A DNA stretch of 13,435 nucleotides from Cyclobacteriaceae bacterium (GTDB taxonomy: Bacteria; Bacteroidota; Bacteroidia; Cytophagales; Cyclobacteriaceae), in NCBI GenBank assembly GCA_021648745.1, contig JAKISE010000090.1, forward strand, positions 1-13,435, given 5' to 3'. The notes under the pieces were generated by a model. That model made no database searches. It saw only the letters and a list, made by a program, of their open reading frames with translations, and was not told where the DNA came from. The number at the start of each line of letters is the position of its first letter. Within the stretch, counting starts at the first letter, position 1. Positions 13,379-13,435 of the stretch are shown piece after piece. The position numbers and the translations under genes are program-made.

Positions 13379-13387
13379 AAAGATATA

Positions 13388-13435
13388 ATGGTTTATTTCA
13401 AGATTTTTATATTCAAAAGATTGCCTGCTAGATAT
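13388..13435 (+). CDS. Possible start of another gene, cut by the window end
   Basis: ATG at 13388 opens a frame without stops to the window edge. It encodes 16 residues (MVYFKIFIFKRLPARY), basic and aromatic. The reading direction and 61-base spacing fit another gene after the lipoprotein. Sixteen codons are too few to identify anything, and an AT-rich stretch of this length can stay open by chance. Confidence 0.25.
   Translation, partial: MVYFKIFIFKRLPARY

Noticed and set aside
13378..13385. TATCTTTG on the minus strand matches a TANNTTTG -7 box.
   Set aside because: No minus-strand gene lies downstream (gpmI and its partner are on the plus strand) and no TTG stands at the right distance.

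Overview
Nearly all of this window reads as the chromosome of a member of the Bacteroidota. The DNA is AT-rich. Start codons lack good Shine-Dalgarno sequences and often follow short A-rich stretches. Several intergenic regions carry the phylum's TTG / TANNTTTG promoter pattern. The genes include DUF4783 beside nadC, a Bacteroidota-type RecX, and many small predicted outer-membrane barrels with signal peptides ending in A-Q. I cannot place it below phylum; a marine relative is only a guess. The first ~330 bases do not fit: they encode the middle of an archaeal-type GatD (Glu-tRNA(Gln) amidotransferase subunit D), cut off where the Bacteroidota sequence starts. That edge is probably an assembly chimera, less likely a real insertion.

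Layout. (1) 1-384: GatD fragment, open at the left edge. (2) 295-4309, minus strand, transcribed right to left: DinB-fold protein, ATP-grasp ligase-like protein, ribD, a free methionine-R-sulfoxide reductase (GAF fold) overlapping ribD, and an outer-membrane barrel protein whose last residues run into the junction. (3) 4430-5529, minus: a YcxB-like two-helix membrane protein and recX, separated by a palindromic intergenic repeat. (4) 5530-5802: a 273-base divergent region with a good minus-strand promoter and a plus-strand -7 box. (5) 5803-6474, plus: an orphan NarL/LuxR-type response regulator. (6) 6475-6649: a leader with three inverted repeats, including a perfect 13-bp palindrome just before the next start codon. 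(7) 6650-9714, plus: a tight run of a large exported protein with a (G4S)-like linker and three small outer-membrane barrel proteins. (8) 9711-11093, minus: DUF4783 protein and nadC, with a second copy of the repeat between them. (9) 11145-11175: nearly abutting divergent promoters. (10) 11222-13326, plus: gpmI and a translationally coupled small lipoprotein. (11) 13327-13435: a weak hairpin and possibly the start of another gene.

How the genes work together. Most are housekeeping: riboflavin (ribD), NAD (nadC), glycolysis (gpmI), recombination control (recX) and oxidised methionine repair (msrC). The accessory part is 5803-9714. There an orphan response regulator, a structured leader and four exported proteins form what looks like one regulated cell-surface locus of unknown function. 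It is the best candidate here for something undescribed, but nothing in the sequence gives its biochemical role. No rRNA, tRNA, CRISPR array or transposase gene was seen. No gene-free stretch exceeds 300 bases; the 120 bases at 4310-4429 (before the DinB gene) hold nothing I can name.
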